Assembly: GCA_027596035.1 (NCBI GenBank)
Contig: JADGJA010000009.1
Location: forward strand, 21,218 to 85,217
DNA: 64,000 nt
DNA from: Thoreauomyces humboldtii
Taxonomy: Eukaryota; Chytridiomycota; Chytridiomycetes; Spizellomycetales; Powellomycetaceae
Direction of reading: 5' to 3'
Of this stretch, positions 21,536 through 32,775 are shown piece after piece (position 1 is the first letter of the stretch; every line of letters begins with the position of its first letter). Under the pieces are notes generated by a model that ran no database searches, was not told the DNA's origin, and was given only the letters and a program-made list of their open reading frames with translations. Position numbers and translations under genes: made by a program.

Positions 21536-23116
21536 CTAGAACTTCGTGACAACAGCGGCACCGCCGCCGGGCTTGGAAGCGAAGATGACATCCTCGAGCT
21601 TCTTCTCCGCATCGGCGTCGCCCCTCCACTGCGGCCAGCGCTTGTAGTAGTACTGCTCCTTGACGGTAGCGATGAAAGCGGGCACGTCCTTCTCGGCGAC
21701 GAGGGACACGGTGCAACCACCCCAACCTGCACCAGTGAGACGACTTCCCAGAGCGCCCGACCTGCGGGCGATGGTGGCCAGCTCGTCGATCTCGGGACAC
21801 GAGCAGTCGAAGAGCTCGCGACAGCTGGTCTGCGAGGCGTCCATGAGACGACCGAGGTCCTCGAGGAGGTTCCCGGTGTAAGGCGCCTTCTTCTCGCACA
21901 CGTCCCTGAACTGGAAGACGCGGGACGCCTCCTCGAAGACGTGCTTTGCGCGACCGTGGAGTTGGAAGGTGTCGGCTCGGATGGTGATGGACCCGACGTA
22001 GCGAGCCTCGAGGTCGGCCACCGAAACGTCGAGGGCCGCCGCGGCCTCCTCGCGCGTGTAGCCGGTCCGGTTGGGGAGACCGGCGTCGACGAGGGTCGCC
22101 AGAGCCTGGAGGACCTTCTGCTCGTTGCCTGCAAACTCCCCGCCGTGCGTCTTGAGGTAGAGGTCCTGGAGATCGCGGAGGGTCAGGAGTGGGGAGCCTG
22201 AAGCGGGCGCGGGACCGCCCATGTGCTTGTTGAGGATGGCAGCGGCGAGCCGGGTCTCCACCACGCGCAGGTTGTAGTGGATGGGAGCCGTGACGTGCTT
22301 CTCTGCCACGACGAGGGTGTTGGCGATGACGAAGACGGGGCTGTCTTCCGAGCGGGGAAAGACGATGCGGTCGGCCGAGAGGGAGGGGGTGAAGTGGATG
22401 ATGAGCGGGGAGCCCACGGGTGCCATGATCGAGATCGATTGATCCATCCCACCGCAGCTTACGCCCGCGTGCTGTTCGCCCTTGACGGCGGCGGTGATCA
22501 GACTGCCCTTCTTCAGAGCGCCGCCGTTGGCGTGCAGGGTCGCGAGGGCCGAGCAGCACACGAAGGCCGACGACGACGAGACGCCGGCGCCTGGAGGCAC
22601 GGTGCCGTCCACCATGGCGTGGAACGAGACGGGAACCGGACCGGCGCCCGACTCGCCGAGAGCGACCTGCTCGAACACGCCCTTGTAGCCGCACTTGAAG
22701 TAGTTGCTCCACTCGTGCAAGGACGCGTCGATGGTGACGTGACCTTCGTACTCATGCTCAAAGGAGCGTTCCGGGAAGCGGGAGTCCGTGTTGGCAAGGG
22801 ACACCTTTGCGGCCGAGGAGGCTTCGGTCGGGACGACTTTCACGGCAATGACAAAGTCGCGGTCGATGGCCATGGGAAGGACCGAGAAGCCGCAGTAGTC
22901 AATGTGTTCTCCGATCAGGTTGACTCTTCCAGGGGAGCGGGCGTAAAAGTCTGGGTTCGCCCCGAAGCGGGCCACGAAAGCGGCAGTGAGTTTGGCATAT
23001 CGCTGCTTCTGGAATGCGAGGACCTCTGGTTGGTAGACGTCCTCAAGCGCGCAAGTGGATGGAGGGAACTCTTCGGCGAGGGGGATCGCTGCAGCTGCCG
23101 CGTTGGGAGCAGCCAT
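21536..23116 (-). CDS. GAL1: Galactokinase
   Basis: A single exon of 526 residues, close to yeast Gal1 (528). It phosphorylates galactose to galactose-1-phosphate in the Leloir pathway. The N-terminal galactokinase signature SPGRVNLIGEHIDYCG is at residues 61-76. The GHMP ATP-binding motif PPGAGVSSSSAF is at 175-185, and the catalytic Asp is in CGGMDQSISIMAP (Asp225). The C-terminal GHMP motif LTGAGWGGCTVSLVAEKDVP is intact. The frame is open further upstream to 23209, but the ATG at 23116 begins the conserved part and is preferred. Unlike most genes here it has no intron and is GC-rich, which produces long shadow frames on the other strand. Other Leloir genes are not in the window. Gal3-like sensors lack residues that are present here, so an active enzyme is expected. 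Confidence 0.95.
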   Translation of the reverse strand: MAAPNAAAAAIPLAEEFPPSTCALEDVYQPEVLAFQKQRYAKLTAAFVARFGANPDFYARSPGRVNLIGEHIDYCGFSVLPMAIDRDFVIAVKVVPTEASSAAKVSLANTDSRFPERSFEHEYEGHVTIDASLHEWSNYFKCGYKGVFEQVALGESGAGPVPVSFHAMVDGTVPPGAGVSSSSAFVCCSALATLHANGGALKKGSLITAAVKGEQHAGVSCGGMDQSISIMAPVGSPLIIHFTPSLSADRIVFPRSEDSPVFVIANTLVVAEKHVTAPIHYNLRVVETRLAAAILNKHMGGPAPASGSPLLTLRDLQDLYLKTHGGEFAGNEQKVLQALATLVDAGLPNRTGYTREEAAAALDVSVADLEARYVGSITIRADTFQLHGRAKHVFEEASRVFQFRDVCEKKAPYTGNLLEDLGRLMDASQTSCRELFDCSCPEIDELATIARRSGALGSRLTGAGWGGCTVSLVAEKDVPAFIATVKEQYYYKRWPQWRGDADAEKKLEDVIFASKPGGGAAVVTKF

Positions 23117-23195
23117 GTCTGGTATGAGGGCGAGCGAAATGGGGCGACAAGGAGGGGAGGTTGCGGCAGACGGATCCAGCCTAAGAGCTTGAGTG

Positions 23196-23278
23196 TACTG
23201 TAACAGCAAAGAGACAGAGTGAGGCTCCTAAACAATCGGAAGGTGAGGCGAGCTGGGACGACTGTTACATGTACTGTA
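23196..23278. promoter_or_regulatory. Two TACTGTA motifs upstream of galactokinase
   Basis: TACTGTA at 23196-23202 and at 23272-23278, the second inside the palindromic string GTACTGTACACTGCACTGTA. They lie 80-160 bases before the galactokinase ATG on the minus strand. See also the cluster before PEPC. Confidence 0.35.
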
Positions 23279-23858
23279 CACTGCACTGTACTATCAGCTC
23301 TCGTATCGGATGGCCACATGCAAGGTGACACAGGTGTGAGCGAGTGCACACACGTTTCCTTGTGTGACCCGGAGCGAGAGGTGTGCAAGAAACGTGACTG
23401 TCCCTGTGTTTGCGGGCTCCGAGCGAGGAGAAAAGGAGACGGAGGGCTCGTCACGGAGACTGTTTTCCCCTGTCTCTCTCTCCCCAGGCAAAACGTCATT
23501 GCCTCGTCGCAGTCCCTCCTTTTGACAGACTCCCTTCCCTCCTTCACAAAAACGGGAACGAAGAATGACGCTTTGCCTCGTGTGGAAACCATGCCAGCAT
23601 GCTTCTTCCAGAAAAAATGACCGGAAGTGTTCGATGCTGCCCATCTTCACTTGTCGGCCCTGCCTTGCACTTGCCCTCTTCTCGATCCCGCCACTGCCAG
23701 TGCCAGTGCCACGGAAGTCCTTGCGCGGAAAATGCATAAAACCTACAGGAAATCCTATAAGGTATCTGTCACGTATGGGAAGGCTGTATCATGATGTCAG
23801 TGATCGGCGGGGCTTATCTCCCCGCCGACTGTGAATGACGAATGGGCGAAAGCGAACG

Positions 23859-23866
23859 TATAAAAT
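23859..23866 (+). promoter_or_regulatory. TATA box upstream of the SnoaL-like gene
   Basis: TATAAAAT, 100 bases before the ATG at 23966. Typical sequence and distance for a core promoter. Confidence 0.55.
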
Positions 23867-23965
23867 GGGTGAACGCTTCAGCGAATGCCCCTTTGATCAA
23901 ACACGCTAACACTCAAAAGCACGCATCAACCCCACCGAACCTTTCACAGTACTCTATCACTCAAC

Positions 23966-24567
23966 ATGTCTTTCACCGCACAAGAAGAGAAGAACATTGC
24001 CCTTGCCAAGGCTTACATGGACATCGCCTACACGCCGGGCAAGGTAAGCTCAATAGAACGTCGACTCCGCTTCCTGTTCATTTCAAAAGGATGTCAATAC
24101 TTTGCACCCACCAGGCCAGCGGCAAAGCCGTTAAGCATCTGTGTGCTCCTGGCAACAAGTTCATCGCACCAGGTACCTTCCCTGAATGCTCGACGCTGGA
24201 GGAATACGCCGAAGGTCACGCCGGTGAGTGTTGTCCCGATCTCCCGATCCGTCTGTGCCCTTCCACCTTTGCTGATGCTCTCGGCACCACAGAAATCATG
24301 AAGGCCGCCAACGATCTCAAGATCGTGTCCTATGACCTTGCCTATGCCAAGGGCAACCAGGTTACCCTTCGCTACACCGCCTCGGGATCCCACTCTGGCA
24401 GCGATCACAACGGCATCAAGGCCTCGGGTAAGAGGGCGACCTGGACAGCTGCCGCTCTCTTCGAGGTCGACGAGAAGGCCGGTCTCCTCACCAAGTTCGT
24501 CAAGGACTGGGACAAATACACCATGTGGAAGGGTCTCGGCTGGACTGACAACGTCGAGATGAAGTAA
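23966..24567 (+). CDS. SnoaL/NTF2-like small protein
   Basis: Three exons (23966-24043, 24115-24223, 24293-24567) give 153 residues. The pattern fits the SnoaL-like fold of the NTF2 superfamily: an N-terminal helix (AQEEKNIALAKAYMDIAYTP), a loop with FIAPGTFPECSTLEEYAEGH, then strands VTLRYTASGSHSG and WTAAALFEVDEKAG ending LTKFVKDWDKYTMWKGLGW. Members bind small hydrophobic substrates, some as cyclases or isomerases, but many have no known role, and no substrate can be assigned. No signal peptide is present, so it is probably cytosolic. A TATA box precedes it, suggesting regulated or strong expression. The quinone-oxidoreductase-like gene follows by 367 bases on the same strand; a shared function is possible but unsupported. 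Confidence 0.75.
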
Positions 24568-24934
24568 TTGCAGCCCATTCTTATACATTCTGCCCTTTTT
24601 TACCCTACATAATATACATCTTTTGGACGCTACCCAATTGGCACCCCGTTATGCGAAAACCTTTATCAAGCAGGCTCCGTATCAAGAAACTATCTTGGTG
24701 CTCACCCATCGTCGGATCCACCATGCGTGTGTGGCCATGGCGGATAAACCTCGCGACGGTGAAGGGTTTGCTTTCTGCAAAAGCCCACCCTTCTGGAATG
24801 GCGGAGCGGCATGAGCGAAAAGCCGCCGTCCTCGATGAGTCATGACCATCGCTGCCAGCACAAAACGCGAGCGTTCCATTCCCCCTGCTCACCCTCACCG
24901 AGCATCCCAAAACAACCAACTGAACAATTTCACA

Positions 24935-26085
24935 ATGTCAAACCACTCCTCCACCATGCGCGCTGTAGTCGTCGATACACCGAATCAGGTCGGCAAGGCC
25001 GAAGACTTGAAGATCAAGACCATCGACAAGCCGGCTCCCCAAAAGGGTGATCTTCTCGTCAAAGTGGGTACCATTGTCATCGAGAGCAAGGCCCCTCGAA
25101 ACTTACCCTTCGCGTTTTTTGAAGGTTCAATACTTTGCCCTCAACCGCATGGACATTGAACAGCGCAATGGAAAGTATCCCGTCCCTGCACACGCTTCCA
25201 AGATCCTGGGCGTCGAGTTCTCCGGTCTGGTCGAGGCAACGGGTCCCGATGTCACCCTCTGCAAGAAGGGCGATCGTGTCTGCGGTCTCCTTTCGGGAGG
25301 CTGCTACGCAGAGTATGTCCTCGTCCCGGAGGCTCTTGCCATTCCGGTTCCCGAGTCTGTGTCGATGGAGAAAGCGGCTGCATTCCCGGAAGCCCAGTTC
25401 ACTGCCTATCAGTCGCTGTTCTGGACCAACGATCTGAAGGAGGGTGAAGACGTCCTCATCCATGCTGGTGCATCGGGCGTTGGGCTCGCCGCCATTCAGC
25501 TCGCCAAATGGAAGAAAGCGTATGTTGTTGATCATATTGTCCAAGTGCAAGTCGATCCGACAATCAACCGATTGACGCTACAACAGAAACCGGATCATTG
25601 CGACCGCAGGCACGGCCAGTAAGCTGGAGCACTGCAAGTCGCACGGTGCCACCCACGGCATCAACTACAAGGAGAACCCAGACTTCTCTTCCAAGGTCGC
25701 AGAGATCACCGACAAGAAAGGTGTCGATGTCATAGTAGACTTCATCGGCGCCTCCTACTTTCCCGGCAACCTCGCTTCCTTGGCAACGGACGGTCGATTG
25801 GTGCTTCTCGGTTTCCTAGGAGGCATGAAGGTTCCGGAGCTTGACCTCATGCCCGTTCTGATGAAGCGACTGAAGATTACCGGCTCCACGCTGAGGAGCC
25901 GAAACCAGGAGTACCAGGCCAAGTTGAGGGCGGCTGTCGTCAAGGACGTGCTGCCTCTCCTCGCAAAGGGAGAGCTAGACGTCAGAGTTGACAAGGTCTT
26001 CGACTGGGAGGAAATTTCCGAAGCCCATAAGCACATGGAAGGCAACCATAACGAGGGCAAAATCGTTGTCAAGGTCACAATGTAA
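24935..26085 (+). CDS. Zinc-independent quinone oxidoreductase-like MDR protein (PIG3/TP53I3 type)
   Basis: Three exons (24935-25063, 25125-25519, 25587-26085) give 340 residues. It belongs to the medium-chain dehydrogenase/reductase superfamily. Marks are the GroES-like N-terminal half (VQYFALNRMDIEQRNGKYPV, then ILGVEFSGLVEATGPDV), the cofactor-binding motif LIHAGASGVGLAAIQLAK, and GVDVIVDFIGASYFPGNL, characteristic of the PIG3 branch. No cluster of zinc-binding cysteines is visible. Such enzymes reduce quinones with NADPH. The two introns join in frame. A related but distinct MDR gene lies at 62.5-63.7 kb. Confidence 0.9.
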
Positions 26086-26315
26086 ACTCTCCCATCACAA
26101 GCTTCTGTGACTCCCCACCCTGTAGTCTCTCGCACATAGTCGTCTTTTCCATAGTTTTTTTTTTGCCATGCTCAAGAAATGCACATTCTGATGATCAGAT
26201 GTAGACAGATGCGGCTTTCTCGAACGGTTTCAATCGGTGTGTTTCTCAAAAGTACTGATTGAAGAAAGCAGTCTGAGGCATCTTCCTTTTCTTCCTCTGA
26301 CTGAAGCCAATCTGT

Positions 26316-27559
26316 CTACACAATTCGCTCGAGCTCTCGCGCGTACTCGAGAGTCTGGGAGATGACCTGGTCGGCGGGTATGTCGGTCGCATCCGCGTCC
26401 GTAGTTCCAAAGTAGATCTTCTTATCCTGAGGGTTGATCTTCCATCCACGCTGGAAAAGATGGGGGAAAATATCAGGTATTCATTCGAGATTGGGAGTGT
26501 TGAAAGTCCCGAACTGGCGCTTCTACCTCGTTGGCAAACGCGACCACTTCGCTCTCTGTCTTGAAGTATAGGAGAGTTGCAGCATCGGGTAGTGGAAGGC
26601 TATCGTATGCCTTTTCGCTGCAGCTTGCAATCTCGTCCCTACAAAGCTGACCTTCAGATTCCCACGACATTTGCTCCCTCAGTCACACATTCATCCACCA
26701 ACCTGATCGTTCCGACAAGGATATCCACAAAGAAGGTGTACTCCTCCGCGGGTACGTTTGCCCTCGAGTGCCAAACCTTGTTGTAGGAACCTTCCATAAG
26801 GCATTGCTCGATCTGGATGGGGTGCTTGATGTAGACGTTATCATTGAGCAGGTCTGGGGAGTCGAGGAGCTCCAGTTCCGTGTGGAACTCGGAGATGCGG
26901 TTTTGCGCGAGCAGTCGAAGGAGGTTCAAGCCGAGCAGTGGGTACATGCGGGAAGATGCTGGGAGCGTTTTGCTATACAGCAGGTTCGTCTGTTAGACAT
27001 CGGCTTTGTCCCAGAGACATGCATGGACGTACTTGTAGTCGCTGTAGTAGGTCTTGAGCTGGGAGATGTACCGTTCAAAGGATGGAATGTCCTTCACACG
27101 AATGCTCCATTGTGCCCCCGTCTCGAGCACCTCGCCTGTAGTTCAAGGAAGTCAGTTTAGCACTGGTCCTCCCAGAAAAACGCGCACCGTCCAAAGCTTA
27201 CGCGCAAGGAGCAGCTCCTCTGAGCTGGCAGCACGCTCTCCAGGCAGAAGGAACGAGAGTTCCGTAAGATAGACCTTCGGAGCGAGTTTTGCGGTCAGCC
27301 GCATTCCTTGTTCTCTTCCACTCCGCCTCCCTCCTACCTTGAGCTTTGCAAGGTACTGTCCACACTTGGTGAGATCCGCCTTTGGTGACGCGGATTCCTT
27401 TTTCAATTGTTCATACAGGGCGAAAGCTGGAAGTAGAACAACAAAGGCTCTCAGTTCAGCCATTCCAGTTCGCTCCGCTGAAGTTCGGTACTAGTAGCGC
27501 CGGAAATGAGGCTCTCGCAAATGTTTGAACGGACCTTCCTGAAGTGTCCCTGTGGCCAT
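26316..27559 (-). CDS. RPN12: 26S proteasome regulatory subunit RPN12 (PSMD8)
   Basis: Seven exons (27535-27559, 27338-27426, 27202-27274, 27033-27135, 26703-26972, 26527-26638, 26316-26450) give 268 residues, the usual size. RPN12 is a PCI-domain lid subunit of the proteasome. The start [20 protein letters not shown] then [20 protein letters not shown] fits the family. Further marks are [60 protein letters not shown] and the C-terminal PCI part ([14 protein letters not shown]). The gene starts 528 bases from CLF1, transcribed in the opposite direction. The first exon codes for only eight full codons and was found by frame and acceptor fit. Confidence 0.93.
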
Positions 27560-28087
27560 TGCGTCGGATAAGTTGTTGCAATGTTCTAATGGCGCTCAAT
27601 ATGGCTTAGTCCGCTGATGTCGAGGCAAATGGCCGCGTTGACGACTGTTTCGAGCTGTGGGATTCTGGCAAGATTGGGTTCAAATGTCTGTGATGGGTCT
27701 ATTGGCTCCACCACCGCGCACAGGTCCTCTGGGAACGAAGGACGCGCGGCAGACGGGAACGAGGACTGGACTCCACCAAAGAGTACCTGCGGTTAGGGCT
27801 AGTCCCCAAGTTCTCGCCAGCGCTTCTCCATTCCAAGTGTTGGATGTCTTCTCGCCATCAGCTGCTCCTTGGACTGCGGGCGTTGTTAGATCCCTCGATA
27901 ATTCTCGTATAAAAAACCATTCGCTCCGTCAGAAGTCCGGCATACGATCCTCCTTGTCACCACTCGTCGCTCGCACTTTGGAAGAAAATTACGACAGAGG
28001 CAATCGGACCTCCAAGCCAACTCACCTCGTCCCCCCATCGGCCTCGCAGCTTAGGTTCCCAGGACTTCTGCAACTTCAAAGTCAATC
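27560..28087. promoter_or_regulatory. Divergent promoter region between RPN12 and CLF1
   Basis: 528 bases separate the two start codons. No protein-coding potential was recognised (a chance plus ORF at 27657-28112 overlaps it). It must hold both promoters. Confidence 0.5.
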
Positions 28088-30721
28088 ATGGATCGTCAAC
28101 CGCGACCTGTGAAGGTGCGGTTCTTCTCTAGCTCAGCTCATTAAGGTTCACGCAGCAGCTGCTCACGCAACATGCCCGTTCCGAGTAGGTGAAGAACAAG
28201 AACCCTGCAGAGGTTCAGATCACGGCCGAGCAGATCCTTCGTGAATCAAAAGAACGACAGGAAGCCGGTCCCACCGTCCCGAAACAAAAGATCGCCGATG
28301 GAGAGGAGCTCGATGAACACAGGTTGAGGAAGCGAAAGGAGTTCGAGGATGGCGTACGACGAAACAAGCACGGTGTGGGAAATTGGGTCAAGTATGCAGT
28401 CTGGGAGGAGGGTCAGGGCGAGATGGATCGGTAAGTCTAGGCTCCTCAGGAAAGGGCCAACTTCCACCATCGTCGAGAGCTTAGCGTTTGTCATCGCAGA
28501 GCGAGATCCATCTGGGAACGTGCACTTGATGTGGATCACCGTAATCAAGTTGTATGGCTCCGGTATGCGGAGATGGAGATGAAGCACAAGAACGTGAACC
28601 GAGCTCGCAATGTTTTCGATCGCGCAGTGACTGTCCTCCCGCGATGCGATACCTTCTGGTACAAGTACGTCTACATGGAGGAGTTGCTCTCGAACGTTGC
28701 TGGTGCTCGGCAGGTGTTCGAGCGATGGATGAAATGGGAGCCATCCGAGGAGGGCTGGATGGCGTACGTCAAGATGGAGAAGCGCTACAAGGAGCTGGAC
28801 AGGGCGCGCGATATCTTTCGAAGATTCGTCGGCATCCATCCCCAGCCAAAGAACTGGATCAAGTGGGCAAAGTTCGAAGAATCCATTGCAAAACCTGGTA
28901 TGTGCCGATCTGATTGTCTCCCGTCGGACAGCTGTTGACGCTGCTTTGCGCTCAGATAGCGCCAGGGCTATATACGAGCAATGCTTGGATATGCTCGGGG
29001 AAGACTTCATCGACCAGAACATCTACGTATCATTTGCCAAATTTGAGACGAGGCAGAAAGAGATCGAGCGTGCCCGTGTGATCTACAAGTACGCTTTACA
29101 AAAGCTTGAAAAGGGTCAGACAGAAAACCTCTACAATGTTTATACCCAATTTGAGAAGCAACACGGAGCAAAGGAAGGCATCGAAGATGTTGTCGTCGGA
29201 AAGCGAAGGGTTCGATATGAAGATGTGAGATCATCGCGCGTTTGCTGAGGTTGGCTTTGAGCGGAAGCTGATACGCCAGGGGATCTTCCAGGAACTTGCG
29301 TCAAACCCTCGAAATTACGATGTATGGTTTGACTACGTTCGGTTAGAGGAGACTTCCGGCGACCACGACAAAATCCGTGAGGTCTATGAACGGGCGATCT
29401 CGCAAGTCCCCCTCATTGCCGAGAAGCGTTATTGGCGTAGATATATATATCTCTGGATCTTCTACGCTGTTTGGGAGGAGCTTGAGGCAAAGGTACGTGG
29501 AATTGCTCACCAATTCTTGATCATGCAAACTGACGAGGGCAATGATCGGCATTAGGACCCGGATCGAACCAGGCAAATCTACCAACAATGCCTGAAAGTC
29601 ATTCCGCACAAACTTTTCACATTCGCCAAAGTCTGGATCCTGTACGGCAAATTCCTGATTCGCCAGCTCGACCTCGTAACCGCTCGCAGAACTCTTGGCG
29701 CCGCTATCGGCATGTGCCCGAAAGAGAAGCTCTTCAAGGGCTACATCGAGATCGAGCTCCAGCTGCGCGAGTTCGACCGGGTCCGCGTTCTGTACGAACG
29801 ATACCTGCAGTGGAACGCTGGCAACTGTTACGCATGGATCAAATTTGCTGAGCTTGAACGCATGCTCGGCGACACGGAGAGGAGTCGAGGAATCTTCGAG
29901 ATTGCTGTTGAGCAGCCTGTTCTTGACATGCCCGAAGTTTTGTGGAAGGGCTATATTGACTTCGAAGTCGAAGAACAGGAGTGGGCGAATGCGCGAGACC
30001 TTTATCAGCGTCTGCTGAAGAGGACGGAGCACGTTAAGGTGGGAATCAAGAGTTTTTTCCTGAGGTCAAGCATATCGACAGCCAAACTAAACTATCATGT
30101 TTTCCTGACATTCAGGTCTGGATAAGCCTCGCGAACTTCGAGTTTTCGGCCGAAGATCATGGCGATGAGCCAGACGCGAAGGCTGCCGCTGCTCGCAAGG
30201 TCTTTTCTCAAGCCTACACGAACCTTCAGCGTCGAGGCGACACCGGCAAGGAGGAGCGCGTTGTCCTTCTAGAAGCCTGGCGCGACTTTGAGAAAGCCTC
30301 GGGTACAGCAGAGGGTCTCGCAGAAGTGCAGGGCAAGATGCCGCGAGCCGTCAAGAAGAGGAGAAGGATCGTCGACCCTGAGACGGGCGTCGAGAGCGGA
30401 TGGGAGGAGTACTACGACTACATCTTCCCCGACGACGAGACGGAACGGCCCAACTTCAAGCTGTTAGCGGTTGCTCATGAGTGGAAGATGAAGATGGCTG
30501 CCATGGTCAACGACGATGACGATAGCGACAGCGAGAGCGAGGAGAGCGAGGACGATGGCGAGGCGGGTCGGGAAGATGCAGCGGAAGGGGGCGATGGCAT
30601 GGACGTGGATGGCGACGCTGAAGCCAGTGAGGAGCGACCCTCGAAGAGGGCGAAACGACAAGAGCCGAACCAAGGCGAAGACAGTGGACAGGACGAGGAA
30701 ATAGCCACTGCGGGTCGATAG
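28088..30721 (+). CDS. CLF1: Pre-mRNA-splicing factor CLF1/SYF3 (crooked neck-like), HAT repeats
   Basis: Seven exons (28088-28114, 28189-28430, 28500-28897, 28956-29224, 29292-29492, 29556-30038, 30116-30721) give 741 residues. CLF1 is a scaffold of the NineTeen/Prp19 complex in the spliceosome. The N-terminal block [20 protein letters not shown] is diagnostic. HAT repeats follow in series: [60 protein letters not shown] and others, and the block [20 protein letters not shown] is also typical. The C-terminus is an acidic tail (about 100 residues rich in D, E, S) ending in a basic patch KRAKR. Slightly longer than yeast (687), mainly because of that tail. All introns are 58-78 bases. Confidence 0.95.
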
Positions 30722-30982
30722 CGCCATCTTTATCCAACCTAATATACTAGGAAGCCATCACGGGTTGCAAGGGAAGACTCGCTCGGCCTTCCCGGACCTC
30801 CGCTTCTGTTGCACGCGTAGGTTGCGGCTGCCCGGTCCCATCGTTCGTCGTTCGCCCGACCCGCCTGACCCCGTAGGACAAAGGGGAGCGAGACTATCTC
30901 AAACCTGGATCAAGCACCACGCAGAACCAAGGAAGAATTGCTCATCTATTCCTTCTAGAATGTGATAACCGTTCGCAAACAT

Positions 30983-31748
30983 TCATCGCCATCCGACGAC
31001 AGCCAAGGCGAGCAGGAAGGCAACGAGTAAAGTGAGGGCAGCGCTCGAATAGGTCTGAGCCCCAGAGTGCTCGTCCTCCACCTTCGCAGTTGCGGTGTTT
31101 GTGGGCGTGTAAGGAACCGTCACGGTGCTTGGAACGACCACGATTGCCGGGCCAACATTCGATTCGGTAGGGAGGATGGCAGGTGACAGCGTCGTTGTAG
31201 AGCTCGGGGTGGCCGCGGTCGTCGGGGAGGCAGGCGATGCGGAGGTGGTTGTCGTAGAGGTGGGGCCCGCCGAAATGTTGAACCAGGTCGTCCAGTTGGG
31301 ACCGTACATCGTCCCCTTGGCATCATAACCCACGAATATCAGACAGTACTGGCCGGCTGCCAGTGTAGACGGAACCGCATAGTTCACGGTGAGTGTGGAT
31401 GGGTACGCAACGCCAGGGGTAGGAACGGGGAAGATGCCCGAGTTCGTGACACTACTCGGCCAATGATGGTCAGTAACATGCCTCGAGGTCTAGCGTTGTA
31501 GTGAGTTATGATCACCTGGTATTACTGCCTGTTCCGAGCTCAATGGTCAGGGATGTAGGTGCCGTCGAGTGACCGGAGGGCAGACTCCATGTGATTGCAA
31601 CCGTTGTTCCCGGTGTCCAGATGGTCGCGCCGATTGGGCTCGAGGGATACACGAGCGTGGCGCTGGTATACGTTTGAGCGAGGCAAAGGCTCGACAGAGA
31701 AGATGCAAGGATGAGGAAGACAGCCGGGATCATAGATGGAACGTACAT
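30983..31748 (-). CDS. KRE9/KNH-like N-terminal domain protein, secreted, GPI-anchored
   Basis: Two exons (31516-31748, 30983-31451) give 233 residues. The first about 24 residues are a signal peptide (FLILASSLSSLCLAQ). An Ig-like KRE9/KNH N-terminal domain follows: PSSPIGATIWTPGTTVAITW, SLTIELGTGSNTS, then VNYAVPSTLAAGQYCLIFVG. A Ser/Thr-rich stalk (STTTTSASPASPTTAATPSS) comes next, and a C-terminal hydrophobic segment LTLLVAFLLALAVVGW follows an SSAAL sequence, as in GPI-anchored proteins. Such proteins are common on fungal cell surfaces. Their link to beta-1,6-glucan assembly comes from yeast Kre9/Knh1 and may not apply here. The gene is convergent with CLF1 (261 bases apart). Confidence 0.85.
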
Positions 31749-32775
31749 TCTGACGGCGAAGTGCTGCTAAATTCGAGAAGCGCTGAGAAGAAGGGCCTAC
31801 TGCCGTGAACAGAAGAACTAGCAGCTTTGCCGTTCAGTTTGACGCGAATGACAAAGGTCGAGGGCCACTGCCGATCGCCGAGCGAAGGCGGGGAAAAGGT
31901 GTACTATCGAATTCGTTTACGTTATGCCTGTCGCAGGTCGTGCGTACTCTCGCCAGATCAAAAGTTGCCAGGACGGGTGGTAGCCTGGCGTTCTAGCAAA
32001 AGAAGGACGTTTTTTTGCAATTAACATGTTTAGTTGGAAACCATGGTTTTCCCCTCCTTTGTCAGTGCGCATAGTCAAAATTCTAGCAGACGGCGCAATC
32101 GGCGTAAGGGGGCGGTAAAGGGGTTGCTGCTTTGTTCCCTGAGCCCTACTGCGTTGCGCCTACGGGCTCTAAGCACATATCCAGCTTCTTCCCGCTAAGC
32201 AGCAGCCGTGGAAACATCCTAGCACGTAAGCTACGACCGCACGCGAAACGTTCGAGTCTACCTCGGCATGCGATGGATGGTGTCGGATGCAGCATCCGAC
32301 GACCCAGCGGTGTGGGATACGACCTCTCCGGACAACCCCCAGAACCCACAGAAGTGATTTCTTTGCAGAGGACCCCGCGGCAGATGCATCACGGTGTAGT
32401 TGCAGGAGAGATCGTTGCAGACCCGAAAGAACCGGCTGTCAAGCAACACCACGTCTTGGGCATACCGTTATGCTACCACCTCGATGAAGCCCCGTTCTCC
32501 TTTACGTCACAGATACAGCTCGTGCTCATCGGCCTTGAAGGATTCAAAGGAGATGCTGCAGGATTCTCCTGCGCATTTGAAGATAGTGAGCAGCGAAAAC
32601 GACGCTAGGTGCGCCGCAGAGCAGCGAATGAATGGCAAGGGAGCACTCGGAACACTCGGAGGCATCGGAGGTATCGGAGGCTGCGTGTCCGGGTGGTTCA
32701 GACACAATTATCGGTTTAACCAACAAGGCCCATTGGGTGAGGCCCAGAGAGTCCCAACGACAAGTACATGTGCTC
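31749..32775. other. 1-kb stretch without a recognised gene
   Basis: Overlapping ORFs of 60-190 codons occur in several frames (for example plus 32132-32608 and 32400-32963), but none resembles a known family and none has a clear splice structure. It precedes the GIY-YIG gene and presumably holds its promoter and that of the KNH-like gene. Confidence 0.4.

Noticed and set aside
22223..23203. 326-codon plus-strand ORF across galactokinase
   Set aside because: It is opposite a GC-rich, complete galactokinase with all motifs; the plus frame has no recognisable domain.
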